From HGM11525 sp036307445 (GTDB lineage Bacteria; Bacillota; Clostridia; UBA1381), in assembly GCA_036307445.1 (NCBI GenBank), contig JAXJXP010000016.1, forward strand, positions 1-6,773: 6,773 bases of DNA, read 5' to 3'. The translations under genes and the position numbers were made by a program. Positions 4,230-6,773 of the stretch are shown here, piece by piece. The stretch's first letter is position 1. The number at the start of each line of letters is the position of its first letter. The notes under the pieces are model-generated. The model saw only the letters and a program-made list of their open reading frames with translations. It was not told where the DNA came from and did not search any database.

Positions 4230-6551
4230 ATGGTAGAGAAAATTGTAAAAAGAGACGGAAGACAAGTAGAGTTCAATCTTGAAAAAATAAGCGATGCTAT
4301 TAATAAAGCTTTTATCGCAAGTACACAAAGAGATGATATTGAGTATTCTTCAAAGCTTGCACAACAGGTTGTGTTTGAGTTGGAGGAGATTGGTTTTGAT
4401 GTCCCGTCAGTTGAGCAGATTCAGGACTGTGTAGAGAGAGTTCTTGTAAAGAACGGTCATGTAAGAACTGCAAGAGCATATATGGTTTATCGTTCCGAGC
4501 GTACAAGAGTGCGTGAAATGAAAACTAACCTTATGCAGATTTATGAGGATATTACATTTAAAGATGCAAAGGACTCAGATTTACAGAGAGAAAATGCAAA
4601 TGTAAATGCCGATACTGCAATGGGTACAATGCTTAAGTACGGATCAGAGGGTGCAAAACAGTTTTATGAGATGGTTGTATTAAAGCCGGAGTATGCTGAA
4701 GCACATAAGCGGGGAGATATACATATTCACGATTTGGACTTCCTTACAATGACAACCACCTGTACGCAGATTGACCTTTTGAAGCTGTTTGAAAACGGAT
4801 TTTCCACAGGACACGGTGTTCTTCGTGAGCCGAATGATATTGCAAGCTATTCCGCGCTTGCTTGTATTGCTATACAGTCAAATCAAAATGACCAGCACGG
4901 CGGTCAGAGTATTATTAACTTTGACTACGGTATGGCTCCGGGTGTTGTTAAGACATATCAGAGAAAGTATACGCAAAATTTACAGAAGGCTATTGAGCTT
5001 ACAACGGGTACGGTAATTGATGAGCAAGTATTGAAGGCAATCCGTAAGGAGCTTGTAGCAGCCGGCAAGGTACTTAGAATTGCTGATAATGACGACTATA
5101 AGAAGGCAGAACTTCCAAAGCTTAAAGAGCTTGGTGTTGACGAAAAGGAAGCAAAGAAAGCTCAGAAGTATGCGTCAGAAACATCTGTAAAGGAAACAGA
5201 GAGAGCTACCTATCAGGCAATGGAGGCATTTATCCATAACCTTAACACTATGAATTCAAGAGCAGGTGCACAGACTCCGTTCTCGTCAATCAACTATGGT
5301 ATGGATACGAGCGAAGAGGGAAGAATGGTAATGAGAAACGTTCTTCTTGCAAATGAGGCAGGTCTTGGTAATGGTGAAACTCCTATCTTCCCGATACAGA
5401 TTTTTAGAGTTAAGGAAGGAATTAACTATAATCCTGGAGACCCCAACTATGACCTCTTCAAGCTTGCTTGCAGAGTAAGTGCTAAAAGACTGTTCCCCAA
5501 CTTCTCATTCCAGGATGCCCCATTTAACCTCAAGTACTATAAGGGCACACCTGAAACAGAAATTGGATATATGGGTTGCCGTACAAGAGTTATCGGTAAC
5601 GTGCATGATCCCGAAAGAGAAATCAGCAACGGCAGAGGTAACCTCTCATTTACATCAATTAACCTTCCAAGAATTGCAATTAAGGCAAAGGGCGATGTAA
5701 ACTGGTTCTTTGAAGAGCTTGACAGAAAGATTGATTTGGTAATAGGACAGCTTCTTGACAGATTTGAAATTCAGGCCAATAAGCGTGTTCTTAACTACCC
5801 GTTCCTTATGGGAGAGGGTGTGTGGATTGACTCTGAAAAATTAGGTCCAAATGACTATGTTCGTGAGGTTCTAAAGCACGGAACACTTTCAATCGGATTT
5901 ATCGGTCTTGCAGAAACTCTCGTTGCACTTATCGGTGAGCATCACGGACAGAGTGAAAGAGCGCAGAATTTGGGTCTTGATATAATTTCTCATATGCGTT
6001 CAAGAATGGACGAGGAAAGCAAAAAGACAAAGCTCAATTTTACACTTCTTGCTACACCGGCAGAGGGCTTGAGCGGCAGATTTGTAAGAATGGATAAGAA
6101 GATTTACGGTGAAATTGAGGGTGTAACAGACCGTGATTATTATACAAATTCATTCCACGTTCCTGTTCACTACAATATTGGTGCATTCAAGAAGATTAAG
6201 ACAGAGGCTCCATATCACGCTCTCACAAACGCAGGTCATATCTCATATGTAGAGCTTGATGGTGACCCGACTAAGAATCTTGATGCTTTCGAGAAGATTA
6301 TCCGTGCTATGCATGACGCAGGTATCGGCTACGGCTCGGTTAACCATCCTGTAGACCGAGACCCGATTTGCGGCTATACAGGTATTATAGGTGATACTTG
6401 CCCGATGTGTGGAAGAAGTGAGGAAGAGCACGGTACAAAGTTTGAACGAATCAGAAGAATTACCGGCTATCTTGTTGGTACTCTTGACAGATTTAATGAT
6501 GGCAAAGCGGCAGAAGAACGAGACAGAGTAAAACACGGACTTGATAACTAA
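4230..6551 (+). CDS. nrdD: Anaerobic (class III) ribonucleoside-triphosphate reductase
   Basis: This oxygen-sensitive glycyl radical enzyme reduces ribonucleoside triphosphates to deoxynucleotides in the cytoplasm for DNA synthesis. The 773-residue protein has an N-terminal ATP-cone (about residues 3-92, starting KIVKRDGRQVEF) that senses ATP/dATP for overall activity. The ten-stranded barrel catalytic domain follows. Likely active-site cysteines are C178 (in TTTCTQIDL) and C450 at the finger loop (GYMGCRTR), the probable thiyl-radical residue. The C-terminus carries the glycyl radical motif RRITGYLVG with radical Gly G746. A metal-binding knuckle precedes it (C714, C724, C727), but the position of a fourth Cys is Asp (D711). 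The radical must be installed by the SAM-radical activase NrdG, whose gene is not in this window. AAGGAGG-like GGAAGGAG (4211-4218) lies 11 nt before the ATG, slightly far. Expression appears to be controlled by NrdR. Confidence 0.97.
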   Translation: MVEKIVKRDGRQVEFNLEKISDAINKAFIASTQRDDIEYSSKLAQQVVFELEEIGFDVPSVEQIQDCVERVLVKNGHVRTARAYMVYRSERTRVREMKTNLMQIYEDITFKDAKDSDLQRENANVNADTAMGTMLKYGSEGAKQFYEMVVLKPEYAEAHKRGDIHIHDLDFLTMTTTCTQIDLLKLFENGFSTGHGVLREPNDIASYSALACIAIQSNQNDQHGGQSIINFDYGMAPGVVKTYQRKYTQNLQKAIELTTGTVIDEQVLKAIRKELVAAGKVLRIADNDDYKKAELPKLKELGVDEKEAKKAQKYASETSVKETERATYQAMEAFIHNLNTMNSRAGAQTPFSSINYGMDTSEEGRMVMRNVLLANEAGLGNGETPIFPIQIFRVKEGINYNPGDPNYDLFKLACRVSAKRLFPNFSFQDAPFNLKYYKGTPETEIGYMGCRTRVIGNVHDPEREISNGRGNLSFTSINLPRIAIKAKGDVNWFFEELDRKIDLVIGQLLDRFEIQANKRVLNYPFLMGEGVWIDSEKLGPNDYVREVLKHGTLSIGFIGLAETLVALIGEHHGQSERAQNLGLDIISHMRSRMDEESKKTKLNFTLLATPAEGLSGRFVRMDKKIYGEIEGVTDRDYYTNSFHVPVHYNIGAFKKIKTEAPYHALTNAGHISYVELDGDPTKNLDAFEKIIRAMHDAGIGYGSVNHPVDRDPICGYTGIIGDTCPMCGRSEEEHGTKFERIRRITGYLVGTLDRFNDGKAAEERDRVKHGLDN

Positions 6552-6556
6552 ATATG

Positions 6557-6588
6557 AAAAATGCGACGGTTAAACCGTCGCATTTTTT
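6557..6588. terminator. Bidirectional rho-independent terminator between nrdD and the aminotransferase gene
   Basis: GCGACGG (6563-6569) pairs with CCGTCGC (6575-6581) around a short TTAAA segment. An AT pair, then A-T pairs from AAAAA (6557-6561) against TTTTT (6583-6587), extend the stem. The + strand reads into six T's (6583-6588) and the minus strand into five (6561-6557), so the same hairpin can stop transcripts of both convergent genes. It begins 6 nt after the nrdD stop and 10 nt after the aminotransferase stop. Confidence 0.92.
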
Positions 6589-6597
6589 ATTGTAGAA

Positions 6598-6773
6598 TTA
6601 CGCTTTCTCAGCGAGAAGTTTTTCACAGCTTATAAGCTTTACGCAAAGTGTAAATACCTGCATAGCCATTTCAAGCTCATCGGTTGTCGGGAATGACGGA
6701 GCAATTCTTATGTTGCTGTCCTGCGGGTCCTTGCCGTAGGGATAAGTTGCACCTGCATTGGTGAGTGTAATTC
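6598..6773 (-). CDS. PLP-dependent aminotransferase, aspartate-aminotransferase type, C-terminal end only
   Basis: The last 57 codons and the stop TAA (6600-6598) of a gene entering from the right edge. The peptide contains TNAGATYPYGKDP and DSNIRIAPSFP, then an amphipathic helical end finishing KLLAEKA. This resembles the C-terminus of the MocR-like/type Ic aspartate aminotransferases (Pfam Asp_aminotransf, PF12897). These transfer the amino group between aspartate or similar amino acids and 2-oxoglutarate using pyridoxal phosphate. The Arg in NIRIAPS corresponds to the conserved residue that binds the substrate carboxylate. The lysine that binds PLP lies outside the window, so the substrate specificity cannot be judged. 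The gene is convergent with nrdD and shares its terminator. Confidence 0.85.
   Translation of the reverse strand, partial: ITLTNAGATYPYGKDPQDSNIRIAPSFPTTDELEMAMQVFTLCVKLISCEKLLAEKA

Overview
The window is AT-rich DNA that looks chromosomal and comes from an anaerobic low-GC Firmicute, most likely a gut-type clostridium of the Oscillospirales/Ruminococcaceae kind. This rests on the oxygen-sensitive class III ribonucleotide reductase, strong AGGAGG-type ribosome binding sites, tRNA genes with encoded CCA, and the character of the proteins. The lineage is inferred; nothing in the window fixes the species.

Layout. (1) Positions 1-102, minus strand: the 5' part of one tRNA cut by the window edge, preceded in transcription by a complete tRNA-Gly(UCC). 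Both appear to be read from a perfect-consensus promoter at 128-156. (2) Positions 300-3904, plus strand: three tightly spaced genes that look like one operon. They encode a membrane-anchored NodB-type polysaccharide deacetylase homologue, an ABC exporter half-transporter (best start TTG at 1405) and a Cof-type HAD phosphatase overlapping it by 8 bp. A hairpin across the last codons and stop of the HAD gene probably ends the operon. (3) Positions 3905-4229: a regulatory region without a credible gene. It holds a perfect TTGACA-N17-TATAAT promoter for nrdD and several NrdR-box-like sites, two of them spaced 31 bp across that promoter. (4) Positions 4230-6551: nrdD, complete, with an N-terminal ATP-cone and a C-terminal glycyl radical motif. 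(5) Positions 6557-6588: a strong bidirectional terminator. (6) Positions 6598-6773, minus strand: the C-terminal end of a PLP-dependent aspartate-type aminotransferase, convergent with nrdD.

How the genes relate. nrdD makes deoxynucleotides without oxygen and appears to be an independently regulated unit under NrdR. Its activase gene nrdG is not next to it. The three-gene operon combines an envelope-type protein, an exporter and a soluble phosphatase, but no substrate can be named.

The two most useful observations are the NrdR-type operator architecture in front of nrdD, and the loss of two catalytic or metal-binding histidines in the deacetylase homologue (Gln and Glu in their place), which suggests a pseudoenzyme. 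I found no CRISPR array, insertion sequence, phage gene or clearly new multi-gene system.
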